A stretch of 46,422 nt of DNA from Leptolyngbyaceae cyanobacterium MAG.088. Lineage in GTDB: Bacteria > Cyanobacteriota > Cyanobacteriia > Phormidesmidales > Phormidesmidaceae. Below the pieces are notes generated by a model. It had not been told where the DNA came from. It was given only the letters and a program-made list of their open reading frames with translations, and did not search any database. Numbering within the stretch: position 1 is the stretch's first letter; every line of letters starts with the position of its first letter. The position numbers and the translations under genes are program-made. This document shows positions 7,619-15,258 of this stretch, piece by piece. The stretch lies in the NCBI GenBank assembly GCA_019634055.1, contig JAHQVZ010000158.1:1-46422 (forward strand), read 5' to 3'.

Positions 7619-9034
7619 TTATCCTCCACATTTCTCCTGACTCTTTCTCATCTGTTGAATAAGGTATTCCGTACGGCCTAACTCTGCTTGTTGATAAAGT
7701 CGCTCAAATTCTTGTTTGAAGTGTTGCGCAACAACGTCATTTTTAATAATCAAAAGGTTCTCATCATTTTTATGGTTAGCCGCTTTACTCCAGTTGTGGG
7801 AACCAATAATCACGGTTTGGTCATCCAATAGCGCAAATTTGTGATGTAATTTATCACCATCCGCCAACACTGGATAACCCACAGTTTGGATAGCGCTATC
7901 CCAAGGTCGATTCTCTTTTTCATATTTGCAGCGATGATCAGGTAGGGCAAATCCCAACATATCCAAAGCTTCACTGTGATATCGATAAATAAAACTACGA
8001 TCAATCAAGGTGCGTAGCTGAAGTTGGGGATTGGTCACTAGCGCATTAGCAATGCCCTGATCTGTAAACACGAATAATGCCACATCTACGGATCGTGTTA
8101 CCTGGCTTAGGGTATTTTCAATAACACCATTCGTCGTGTGCTCTCGTGGGGTATCTGCACGGTGAGGGGAAAAGTGTACTGAAATTTGACTATTGGGAAG
8201 ATCTATTGTTTGCAGTGGACGTGCCGGTTTTGGTGATCCAAAGAGACTGTCAGGTTGTCCACCAGGGCCGTCGCCCCACATATAATTAAATTCATCGGTA
8301 TAGGCTGTGGCTAACTCTGGACTGGTAATTTGCAGTAGGGCATTCGTATTACCTCGACTCTCAGGAATGAGCCAGTCCCCATGAATACCAGAAAGGGTGA
8401 AGTTGGCAGAACCCATAACGATATGACGATTGTCCACAACCATAAATTTGTGGTGCATCAGACCGCTACCTTTAGTCCCGTCGTCAGTGTCGTCCACAAT
8501 GGGAATGTCAGCCTGACGCAGCATTAAGATGGCATCGCGTTGGATCGCTTCATCCTGAGAAATACGACCATCTCCATTCATGTCACCAAATGCAAACAAA
8601 TTTTCGTATTTTCCTCGACTGTAATCGTCCTGTTGGCGAATCCAATTGAGATTATGTTGACTCCATGGCTCACTATATTGATTCTCTAGAATGAGCCTCA
8701 CCTCAATCCCAGCCTGGGCTTTATCTATTAAGGCGGCGGCTATATCAGGTAAATTCAGCTCTTGTACAGCAACATCAATGGACGAGGTTGCCTGGTTAAT
8801 GGCATCTATCAATACCTGTTCTAGATCGTCTCCAGTCCGCCGGATGTCACGATAAGGATCGGTATAGACACTAGTTTCCGTTTGGTTAAAGAAAACTTGA
8901 ATATAGGGATCCTGGGGCAGCGGTTCAGAAGTTCCAAAACGTGTCCAAGTATTCCAACTAAAGGAAATTAAACCCAGTCCGCCGAGAGTTAGCGCAAGCA
9001 GACCGAGATGACCCACTTGAAATCGGTTCAGCAT
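7619..9034 (-). CDS. Secreted/membrane-anchored phospholipase D-like protein with EF-hand loop
   Basis: The 471-residue protein carries an N-terminal hydrophobic anchor (about residues 8-27) and two HKD half-sites: H194-x-K196-x4-D201 (HHKFMVVD, then GSANF) and H397-x-K399-x4-D404 (HHKFALLD, then GSHNW). Two HKD motifs make one complete PLD active site, so it is probably a phosphodiesterase acting on phospholipid or nucleic acid outside the cytoplasm. Between the first beta strands and the first HKD is DMNGDGRISQDE (151-162), a canonical 12-residue EF-hand/dockerin-type calcium loop, suggesting calcium dependence or structural calcium. Substrate unknown. Start ATG at 9032-9034. Confidence 0.87.
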   Translation of the reverse strand: MLNRFQVGHLGLLALTLGGLGLISFSWNTWTRFGTSEPLPQDPYIQVFFNQTETSVYTDPYRDIRRTGDDLEQVLIDAINQATSSIDVAVQELNLPDIAAALIDKAQAGIEVRLILENQYSEPWSQHNLNWIRQQDDYSRGKYENLFAFGDMNGDGRISQDEAIQRDAILMLRQADIPIVDDTDDGTKGSGLMHHKFMVVDNRHIVMGSANFTLSGIHGDWLIPESRGNTNALLQITSPELATAYTDEFNYMWGDGPGGQPDSLFGSPKPARPLQTIDLPNSQISVHFSPHRADTPREHTTNGVIENTLSQVTRSVDVALFVFTDQGIANALVTNPQLQLRTLIDRSFIYRYHSEALDMLGFALPDHRCKYEKENRPWDSAIQTVGYPVLADGDKLHHKFALLDDQTVIIGSHNWSKAANHKNDENLLIIKNDVVAQHFKQEFERLYQQAELGRTEYLIQQMRKSQEKCGG

Positions 9035-9127
9035 TGCATCCTGATTAGTGTTGCCGACAGTCTTTAGTGAGCCCTGACCCTTGACTGACCTAACGATTTT
9101 TGCAGTAGACGTTGAATGGCAGTAAAT

Positions 9128-9147
9128 AACCTTTTAATCAAAAGGTT
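9128..9147. repeat. Short inverted repeat in divergent promoter
   Basis: AACCTTTT (9128-9135) and AAAAGGTT (9140-9147) form a perfect 8-bp inverted repeat with a 4-base spacer. It lies between the divergent phospholipase D-like gene and ycf51, so it could be an operator as easily as a hairpin. No gene upstream on the plus strand would need a terminator here. Confidence 0.35.
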
Positions 9148-9221
9148 TTCATCGATTACAGGTGTCCACTGATACGATTAATAACGTTATGCTGATTACA
9201 TATTGAAAGTGCTAGTTTGCT

Positions 9222-9737
9222 ATGCCAACTCCTGATTTTTTTCTAGAGGCAACCAAGTGGATGGGCCTCACCACATTAGCCCTGGCGGCTTTGGCAGCAC
9301 TGGCATTTATTCCCAAATTGGGTATTCGATTTCGGTTGGTGGGGGCCACAGGTTTCTGTGGTGTTTTAACAGCAGGGCTATTTGGTCTGAGTTTTCAACC
9401 GTTAATGACAACGACAATCGAGGGTTCGATCCCCTACACTACGGTATTTGACTCGGGTGCGGCCCAGCTTGTTATTGCTGTTCCTGCTGATATCACTGAT
9501 GTTCAGCTAGAAGCGACCCTGCAACAGGCAGCAATCAATTCGTTTAATCCCAGTCAGTTAAGTGGTGGTCGATCTGCAATGATTCGGGCTCGCACCATTG
9601 TTCATCGCGATCCTGGTATTTCAGATCTTTTATATCTGGGTACAGTTCAGCCCGATACTGAGTCAGACTCAGGCTATCGTGTGGCTCTTTCGCGTTCTGA
9701 CTTGGCAAAAGCACGAGCGGCACTCCAGAACAGTTAG
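9222..9737 (+). CDS. ycf51: Ycf51 family protein
   Basis: The 171-residue protein has two N-terminal TM segments (about residues 15-32 and 38-60) followed by a soluble domain with FDSGAAQLVIAVPADITDVQ, VQLEATLQQAA and IRARTIVHRDPGISDLLYLG. This is the pattern of Ycf51, a family shared by cyanobacteria and some plastid genomes, of unknown function and probably thylakoid or plasma membrane located. Length is normal. The ATG at 9222 gives the expected N-terminus; ribosome-binding site is weak. It ends 131 bp before the next operon and may be read through into it. Confidence 0.88.
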   Translation: MPTPDFFLEATKWMGLTTLALAALAALAFIPKLGIRFRLVGATGFCGVLTAGLFGLSFQPLMTTTIEGSIPYTTVFDSGAAQLVIAVPADITDVQLEATLQQAAINSFNPSQLSGGRSAMIRARTIVHRDPGISDLLYLGTVQPDTESDSGYRVALSRSDLAKARAALQNS

Positions 9738-9868
9738 CCTATGTTGCAATAGGATTGCGGCTGTTCTGGAATATCTTGTTTAATCCCTGGGATGCGACTG
9801 TTCGTTTCAAAGGGCTTTCCCAGTTCTCTAGGTTTTCTAAGACTTTTATAGATTGGCTAAACATAATT

Positions 9869-11017
9869 ATGTCTATCTTATCTACGCTCATGGTGGCACC
9901 AGCTCAGGTGGTCCGCGGTTCAGGCATTTTAGCTGAGAGTGGCTCACTGCTTGCCCGGTTGGGGCAACGCCCTTTGGTGGTAGGTGGAGTGCACACATTA
10001 CAAACAGCTGCCCCGTTTTTAGCAGATATGCTCAGCGAGCTGACTGTTTGCCGGGCATCTTACCGGACTGACTGTTGTGAACCAACGCTGGTCCAGCTAC
10101 GTCAAGCTGTAAATGATCATGCAGCTGACCTGATAATTGGTGTCGGTGGGGGTAAAGCCCTCGATACAGCTAAGCTTTTGGCCTATCAAACACAACTGCC
10201 AGTGGTGACGATCCCTACATCAGCCGCCACCTGTGCTGCCTGGACGGCGTTGTCTAATGTGTATTCTGAGCAGGGGGCGTTTCGCTATGATGTCGGGCTG
10301 CCAATTTGTCCAAACTTATTATTGCTGGATTATGAGCTAGTGGCGACGGCTCCCAAGCGTACGTTGGTCGCCGGCATCGGAGATGCGATCGCAAAATGGT
10401 ATGAAGCCTCTGTCAGCAGTGGTCATTCGTCCCAAACCTTAATTATTGGTGCAGTTCAGCAGGCTCGGGTACTGCGAGATATCCTCTTTCAAAAATCAGC
10501 CACAGCCCTCGAAAAGTTGGGTGGCGAAGATTGGCGGGAGGTAGTGGATGCGACCGTACTGATGGCGGGTGTCATTGGTGGTATGGGCGGTGCTCAGTGT
10601 AGAACCGTGGCAGCCCATGCCGTTCATAATGGACTGACCCAGATCCCAACCAGTCACAGCATGCTCCATGGTGAAAAAGTGGCCTATGGTATCTTAGTGC
10701 AACTGCGTTTAGAGGAAATGGAAACGGGTAATGCCCTGGCCGTTGCTGCTCGTCAACAGTTGCTGCGGTTTTATACCCAAATTGGATTGCCGATGACCCT
10801 GGGCGATCTAGGTTTAGGAGACATGTCTTTGATGGAGTTACGCCAGGCAGCCGAATTTGCCTGTCAGCCAACGTCAGATATTCATCATTTGCCGTTTGAG
10901 GTGAGTCCCCAACAGCTAATGGCAGCAATGGTGTCAACTACAGCCCCATGTCGTCGTGGCAAAGCGTCCGCGACCCAATTGCCCAAAACGACCAAATCAC
11001 CGTCACGCCAGTCATGA
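9869..11017 (+). CDS. Iron/zinc-dependent alcohol dehydrogenase family, glycerol dehydrogenase-like
   Basis: The 382-residue protein matches the GldA branch of the metal-dependent alcohol dehydrogenases. The dinucleotide-binding GVGGGKALDTAK is near residues 92-103. Likely metal ligands are D172 (GIGDAIAKW), H250 (AHAVHNG) and H267 (SMLHGEK), spaced as in glycerol dehydrogenases. Substrate may be glycerol, glycerol-1-phosphate or another polyol; sequence alone does not decide. I start at ATG 9869 because that gives the family's usual N-terminus (MVAPAQVVRGSG a few residues in); the 38-residue extension from 9755 is not family-like. The aminotransferase begins 11 bp downstream with a strong SD, so the two are co-transcribed. 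Confidence 0.85.
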   Translation: MSILSTLMVAPAQVVRGSGILAESGSLLARLGQRPLVVGGVHTLQTAAPFLADMLSELTVCRASYRTDCCEPTLVQLRQAVNDHAADLIIGVGGGKALDTAKLLAYQTQLPVVTIPTSAATCAAWTALSNVYSEQGAFRYDVGLPICPNLLLLDYELVATAPKRTLVAGIGDAIAKWYEASVSSGHSSQTLIIGAVQQARVLRDILFQKSATALEKLGGEDWREVVDATVLMAGVIGGMGGAQCRTVAAHAVHNGLTQIPTSHSMLHGEKVAYGILVQLRLEEMETGNALAVAARQQLLRFYTQIGLPMTLGDLGLGDMSLMELRQAAEFACQPTSDIHHLPFEVSPQQLMAAMVSTTAPCRRGKASATQLPKTTKSPSRQS

Positions 11018-11028
11018 GGAGGTAGGCC

Positions 11029-12228
11029 ATGGCCCCAGCTTGGATGAAAAAAGCACAGCGACTAGAGCAATTGCCTCCCTATGCATTTGCTCGGTTGGAT
11101 GAACTCAAAGCAAATGCGCGCGCCCAGGGACTGGACTTAATTGATTTAGGCATGGGTAATCCTGGTGGGCCTACACCGGCCCCCGTGGTGGAGGCGGCTC
11201 AAAAAGCATTAGCCGATCCCAATCACCATGGCTATCCTCCCTTTGAAGGAACTGCTAGTTTCCGTAAGGCGATAACGGCCTGGTATCAACGTCGCTACGG
11301 TGTCAGCCTGGACCCCGAAGGTGAAGCCTTACCCTTGCTAGGTTCAAAAGAAGGGTTAACCCATTTAGCCCTGGCTTATTTGGACCCAGGGGATACGGTA
11401 CTAGTACCCACACCGTCCTATCCGGCCCATTTTCGGGGACCTGCGATCGCCAATGCCCAGATCCATCCCCTAATGCTCACGCCAGATAACGACTGGCTCA
11501 TCGATATCTCCACCATTCCAGAAGATATTGCCCGTCGGGCCAAAGTACTGTACTTCAACTACCCCAATAACCCCACAGGGGCAACGGCTCCCCGCGCCTT
11601 TTTTGAAGAAATTGTGGCCTTTGCTAAGCACTATGAGATCATGCTGGTCCATGACCTGTGCTATGCCGAGCTAGCCTTTGATGGTTATCAGCCCACCAGC
11701 GTTCTCGAAATTCCCGGTGCCAAAGAATTTAGCGTTGAGTTTCACACTCTCTCTAAGACCTACAACATGGCTGGCTGGCGGGTAGGATTTGTGGTGGGTA
11801 ACCGCCATATTATTCAAGGTCTTCGCACCCTGAAAACTAACCTTGACTATGGCATTTTTTCCGCTATCCAAACGGCGGCGGAAACAGCCTTAAATTTACC
11901 GGATTCCTATCTTGTGGAAGTGTGCGATCGCTATAGTACACGCCGCGATTATCTAATTGACGGTTTAGCTGAGCTCGGTTGGACAGTGCCTAAAACAAAG
12001 GCCACCATGTATTTATGGATGCCTTGCCCACCAGACATGACCGCGGCAGACTTTGCGTTAGATGTTTTGCAGAAAACAGGCGTGGTGGTAACCCCTGGCA
12101 GTGCCTTTGGAGAAGGCGGCGAAGGATTTGTCCGTGTTAGTTTAATTGCCGAAAATGACAGACTGCAAGAAGCCCTGCAACGATTAAAAAATGCAGGCAT
12201 ACGCTATCCATCATCAGTTACCGTTTAA
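11029..12228 (+). CDS. Class I/II PLP-dependent aminotransferase (AlaC/LL-DAP-aminotransferase-like)
   Basis: The 399-residue enzyme has the fold-type I layout: IDLGMGNPGGPTPAPVVEA near the N-terminus, NYPNNPTGATAP in the middle, PLP lysine K243 in HTLSKTYNMAGWRVGF, and the substrate-carboxylate arginine region EGFVRVSLI near the end. It belongs to the group that includes AlaC alanine transaminase, aspartate aminotransferase and LL-diaminopimelate aminotransferase. The 'PNHHGYPPFEG' substrate loop is typical of the AlaC/DapL-like subset. Exact substrate is open. A strong ribosome-binding site GAGGAGG lies about 6 bases before the ATG, and the upstream dehydrogenase ends only 11 bp away. Confidence 0.88.
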   Translation: MAPAWMKKAQRLEQLPPYAFARLDELKANARAQGLDLIDLGMGNPGGPTPAPVVEAAQKALADPNHHGYPPFEGTASFRKAITAWYQRRYGVSLDPEGEALPLLGSKEGLTHLALAYLDPGDTVLVPTPSYPAHFRGPAIANAQIHPLMLTPDNDWLIDISTIPEDIARRAKVLYFNYPNNPTGATAPRAFFEEIVAFAKHYEIMLVHDLCYAELAFDGYQPTSVLEIPGAKEFSVEFHTLSKTYNMAGWRVGFVVGNRHIIQGLRTLKTNLDYGIFSAIQTAAETALNLPDSYLVEVCDRYSTRRDYLIDGLAELGWTVPKTKATMYLWMPCPPDMTAADFALDVLQKTGVVVTPGSAFGEGGEGFVRVSLIAENDRLQEALQRLKNAGIRYPSSVTV

Positions 12229-12245
12229 ATGAGTTGCTCGCCGTT

Positions 12246-12779
12246 CTAAACCGATAAAGGCTGTTCAGTCGTTTCAGCATCATCTTTGACTAAGATAGCC
12301 AGCTCAAAATTACGGGCTAGCCTAAGCTGCATAGGATCCAAATTCTTAGTACTGCTAAAGTCTGTTTCCTTGACATCGGCTTGGCCAAAATAAGCACGAT
12401 TGAGAACGCTATTGGTCAAATTGGCCTTCTCTAAATTGGCATGGCCAAAATAGGCCTCTGTTAGATTTGCCTGAGATAAATAGGCATGGTGCAAATTGGC
12501 ATCGGCAAAATAAGCCTGAACCATATCTGAACCAATCAGGCAACAGTGGCTGAGATTGGCACCTTGAAAATTAGTTTCACTCAAGTTGGCTTCAAATAAA
12601 TAAGCTCGACTGAGATTGGCTCCACTGCAATAAGCCAGTTTCAGATTAAATCCAGCTAAATCTGAACCTTGTAAATCTGCAGCTCTCAAATTTGGACGAA
12701 TTTGAGTATTTTGTTGACGCCAGCGATTCCAAACTCTGGCCCCGGCTTGCAATATTTCTAGATGTTCTGGGTGGGCCAT
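12246..12779 (-). CDS. Pentapeptide-repeat protein
   Basis: From about residue 30 to 145 the 177-residue protein is a run of A(D/N)LxX pentapeptides (ADLQGSDLAG, ANLSRAYLFE, ANLSETNFQG, ANLHHAYLSQ, ANLTEAYFGH, ANLEKANLTN), which fold as a right-handed quadrilateral beta helix. Every other coil carries Y-F or Y-L, so a stripe of aromatic residues should run along one face. The coding DNA shows matching near-repeats (TTGGC.TGGCCAAAATA). No signal peptide, so probably cytoplasmic. Some members mimic DNA and bind gyrase, but most cyanobacterial ones have unknown roles. It lies 21 bp after the DUF456 gene on the same strand and may share its transcript. Confidence 0.9.
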   Translation of the reverse strand: MAHPEHLEILQAGARVWNRWRQQNTQIRPNLRAADLQGSDLAGFNLKLAYCSGANLSRAYLFEANLSETNFQGANLSHCCLIGSDMVQAYFADANLHHAYLSQANLTEAYFGHANLEKANLTNSVLNRAYFGQADVKETDFSSTKNLDPMQLRLARNFELAILVKDDAETTEQPLSV

Positions 12780-12800
12780 ATTTTGGCATGCAAGAATTAT

Positions 12801-13355
12801 CTACAAGACTGGTAACATCACGTCTGGCCATGTTGCCACCAGAAATACTACGGTTGCAATGATAGACAGTACTCCGGCAATAACGTTTCCAATCAGGGAA
12901 CTTACAACGATCGCCAGACTTACCTTGACACCCAATTGGCACCGTGCGGGCAAGGCTAAATCCCGACGATGCAACATTTCCCCCACAAATGCTCCGACCA
13001 TGGAGCCGAATAGGAGACCAAAAATAGGCCCACCGATAGGTAGGGCGGGCAAAAATCCTAACAGACCGAGAATCATACCAACGACGGCACCGATTTGGCC
13101 CCACTTACTAGCACCTACCTTGCTAGCCCCCACATAACCTGCCAAATAGTCGATGGCGGTAGTTATGACAAAAATAGCAATGGCAATACCAAGGGCGATA
13201 ATGACCGTCTTGCTAAAGCCTGCCACGGCACCCCAAATGGCAATGGCTGCCACAATCAGCCCAATGCCAGGAAACGCAGGGATAAATGCACCGAGAATGC
13301 CAGCTGCCATAACAATGAGCAGAACCCAATAGAGAATAATTAGTCCTATAGCCAT
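12801..13355 (-). CDS. DUF456 domain-containing membrane protein
   Basis: The 184-residue protein is made of glycine-rich hydrophobic helices, with GAFIPAFPGIGLIVAAIAIW near residues 22-41, DYLAGYVGASKVGASKWG, then GLLGFLPALPIGGPIFGLLFG and GAFVGEMLHRRD. This set is diagnostic of DUF456 (PF04306), a family of unknown function predicted to have about six TM or re-entrant helices. Length is typical. Start ATG at 13353-13355. The pentapeptide-repeat gene follows closely on the same strand. Confidence 0.9.
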   Translation of the reverse strand: MAIGLIILYWVLLIVMAAGILGAFIPAFPGIGLIVAAIAIWGAVAGFSKTVIIALGIAIAIFVITTAIDYLAGYVGASKVGASKWGQIGAVVGMILGLLGFLPALPIGGPIFGLLFGSMVGAFVGEMLHRRDLALPARCQLGVKVSLAIVVSSLIGNVIAGVLSIIATVVFLVATWPDVMLPVL

Positions 13356-13501
13356 CTTGGGTTATCTATTCGTGAATTCACTGAAATGGATGCCTACATT
13401 TACTCTAACGGGGGATTGACTGGCATGACAATGGTGCTTGTTTCGGGGATACCGTAATCAGCAAAAGACACAGCCCTGCAGAAGGCATTATTCACGCATA
13501 A

Positions 13502-14215
13502 TTATTGACTCAATGCCCGCAAGAATTTCTGGACTTCGCCTAAAAGGCTTTTCTTTGGTTTAGGAGCCGTGCCAGTTTCCGACTCTTCACTACCGTAGAG
13601 GATTTTTTCCAGAGCCTCACTGGAAGGGCGTTCAGATAGTTCAGCCTGCAGCTCATATTGCTCGCCCATATCCTGCCACACCTGCCACCCACCAGGATGA
13701 CGCCGTAAAACAGCCGCATCCTCCATGGGGCGATAGTAATAGCAGGAGGTCAGAGTGCTCAAAAATCGTTCCCGTAGCTGACGGGCAGCATAGCCAATAC
13801 CGACAATACTGACGTCCTCTAGGGTAGGGTTGAGAATGATAACAGGGCGATCTTGAGCTGCGTTACAGAGTTTTTCAACGTCCTCAACTTCAACAGCAGA
13901 AGGATTAATCACCAAAATCGCTTCATCGTCGGGGTCCACGGTGGCCTGGATTTCGTTGATGCCACGAATGGTGAAGTCTGGATTATCCCAATCGCGTTTG
14001 GCTAAGGCTGCAGCACCAGCATCAGGGAAAAGCACCTTAAACTGTAGGCCTAGCTCTTGAAACAGGCTGAGAAAGCGTTCAGCAATAGGCTGCTGTTTAA
14101 GTTCTGGAATGACCATTTCGACCTGCAGACGGGTAACGCCATCTTCAATAGCGGCCTTAGTAGAGGCAATGGCTTGATCGATTGTTTCCTCAAGACTCTT
14201 TGGCAGGTCAGACAT
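13502..14215 (-). CDS. DUF1995 (LPA3-like) family protein
   Basis: The 237-residue soluble protein begins with PKSLEETIDQAIASTKAAIEDG and has LQVEMVIPELK, LFPDAGAAALAKRDW, the VIILNPTLEDVSIVGIGYAARQ block and a FLSTLTSCYYYRPME segment. These identify DUF1995, which includes the plant LPA3 protein involved in photosystem II assembly. In cyanobacteria the role is not established; a link to photosynthetic assembly is inference from plants. The C-terminus (GSEESETGTAPKPKKSLLGE) is a charged, probably flexible tail. Start ATG at 14213-14215. Confidence 0.87.
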   Translation of the reverse strand: MSDLPKSLEETIDQAIASTKAAIEDGVTRLQVEMVIPELKQQPIAERFLSLFQELGLQFKVLFPDAGAAALAKRDWDNPDFTIRGINEIQATVDPDDEAILVINPSAVEVEDVEKLCNAAQDRPVIILNPTLEDVSIVGIGYAARQLRERFLSTLTSCYYYRPMEDAAVLRRHPGGWQVWQDMGEQYELQAELSERPSSEALEKILYGSEESETGTAPKPKKSLLGEVQKFLRALSQ

Positions 14216-14690
14216 GGTTAGGTTGTTTATTCATTCTCAGAAATCAATAACTTTGATTATCGACCTTTTTTGCGTTGATCTACTGTTTCTATCTACGCTT
14301 GGAAGCGTAAGCGAATGGGTGAGTGAGCGAAAACACACCTAAAGCTGACAAAGATCACAAAAATTCCATCGGAATTGATTCGAGATAGTTTGTTTCCCTA
14401 CTCAGAACAAACAATGTTCTCATCTACCAAACATTTATCAGGCCTCTACGTTTCACCATCGCAACGAGTGCCAGGGTCAATGTTAAATCGTGTTTCCCAC
14501 AGCCTCTGACAGTCTTGTCAGAGGCTATTTTATTAGCCTTAAAGCCCGGTGATCCCCATCACATAAATTCCTCAGTCAAATTCAGAAACCCCTTAAGCAA
14601 GCTTCAGTTAACGGTCAGATAGCGTTCAGGTACCCCCGGCATTCTTGTTATCAATGAAGTCCATCACTGATGCCCCCAGGAGCTTGAATC
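14216..14690. other. 475-bp noncoding region containing an orphan terminator
   Basis: No convincing coding frame is seen. The region holds an intrinsic terminator (14501-14530) that faces right although no plus-strand gene lies upstream, two copies of TGTTTCCC (near 14390 and 14492), and a small hairpin AGAACA-AACAA-TGTTCT near 14406. The last 90 bp form the promoter and leader of the repeat protein at 14691, with AGGAG eight bases before its ATG. Confidence 0.5.
14501..14533 (+). terminator. Intrinsic terminator without an upstream ORF
   Basis: AGCCTCTGACA (14501-14511) and TGTCAGAGGCT (14516-14526) form a perfect 11-bp stem with a GTCT tetraloop, followed by ATTTTATT. This is a good rho-independent terminator for the plus strand. 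The nearest upstream genes run the other way, so the transcript it ends is probably a small RNA starting within 14220-14480. Confidence 0.75.
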
Positions 14691-15101
14691 ATGAAACGTA
14701 CACTTCTTTCTGCGTTAACTCTTCTCGTTGCTTCCACCGCTATTGCCCCCGTTGCTTCCGCTGTCGAATCCACTAATTTCAACATTCAAGCGACTCGACT
14801 CGAAGCGTTAGACGCGCGCACCAAAACAACTGTTGAGCATAAAATTCAAGTTGAGTATCTGAATAACCAAACTAAGGCCATCGAAGATATCCAAGGCGCT
14901 CGCCTAGAGGCACTAGATGCTCGTACTAAAAACAGCGTTCACAAGCTACGTCTTGAGCACCTTAATAATCAAACTAAAGCCGTTGAAGATATTCAATCCA
15001 CTCGTTTAGAGGCACTAGATGCTCGTTCCAAGGCTGTCGATAATATCCAAGCCGCTCGCCTCAATGCCCTTGATGTTCGGACTAAATCCATCATCCGCTG
15101 A
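14691..15101 (+). CDS. Secreted protein built of RLEALDART repeats, unknown function
   Basis: The 136-residue protein has a clean signal peptide (residues 1-24, cleavage likely after VASA). The rest is repetitive: RLEALDARTK-type decamers start at residues 36, 71, 105 and 123, and LNNQTKA occurs at 57 and 91. The first two full units are about 35 residues, and the last is shortened to 18. Each decamer is preceded by IQ-x-(A/T). Regular Leu and charged residues suggest a helical, perhaps coiled-coil, periplasmic or extracellular protein. I know no named family. AGGAG lies eight bases upstream of the ATG. Codon use looks like its neighbours, so recent transfer is not indicated. Confidence 0.75.
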   Translation: MKRTLLSALTLLVASTAIAPVASAVESTNFNIQATRLEALDARTKTTVEHKIQVEYLNNQTKAIEDIQGARLEALDARTKNSVHKLRLEHLNNQTKAVEDIQSTRLEALDARSKAVDNIQAARLNALDVRTKSIIR

Positions 15102-15258
15102 GAGCGCCGATCTCATTTAGCCGAGCCAAGGTTGGGGGCCGAGTGTGTTGTTCTCTGTCTGTAAGCTTCTATTACCTCTTGATAGGCGTGGGACCGAGCC
15201 AGCAGATGCCGGATACATCACCCTTGAGGCAATGACCTATTACTACACACTTGAATTA

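Noticed and set aside
14385-14500. Yfr2-type ncRNA on the minus strand
   Set aside because: GGGAAACA occurs twice on the minus strand, reminiscent of the Yfr2 GGAAACA motif, but the copies are about 100 bases apart rather than in one loop, and no terminator follows on that strand.
14600-14650. Pho box upstream of the repeat protein
   Set aside because: GTTAACGGTC and GTTCAG look vaguely periodic, but do not form tandem CTTAACCT-type units.
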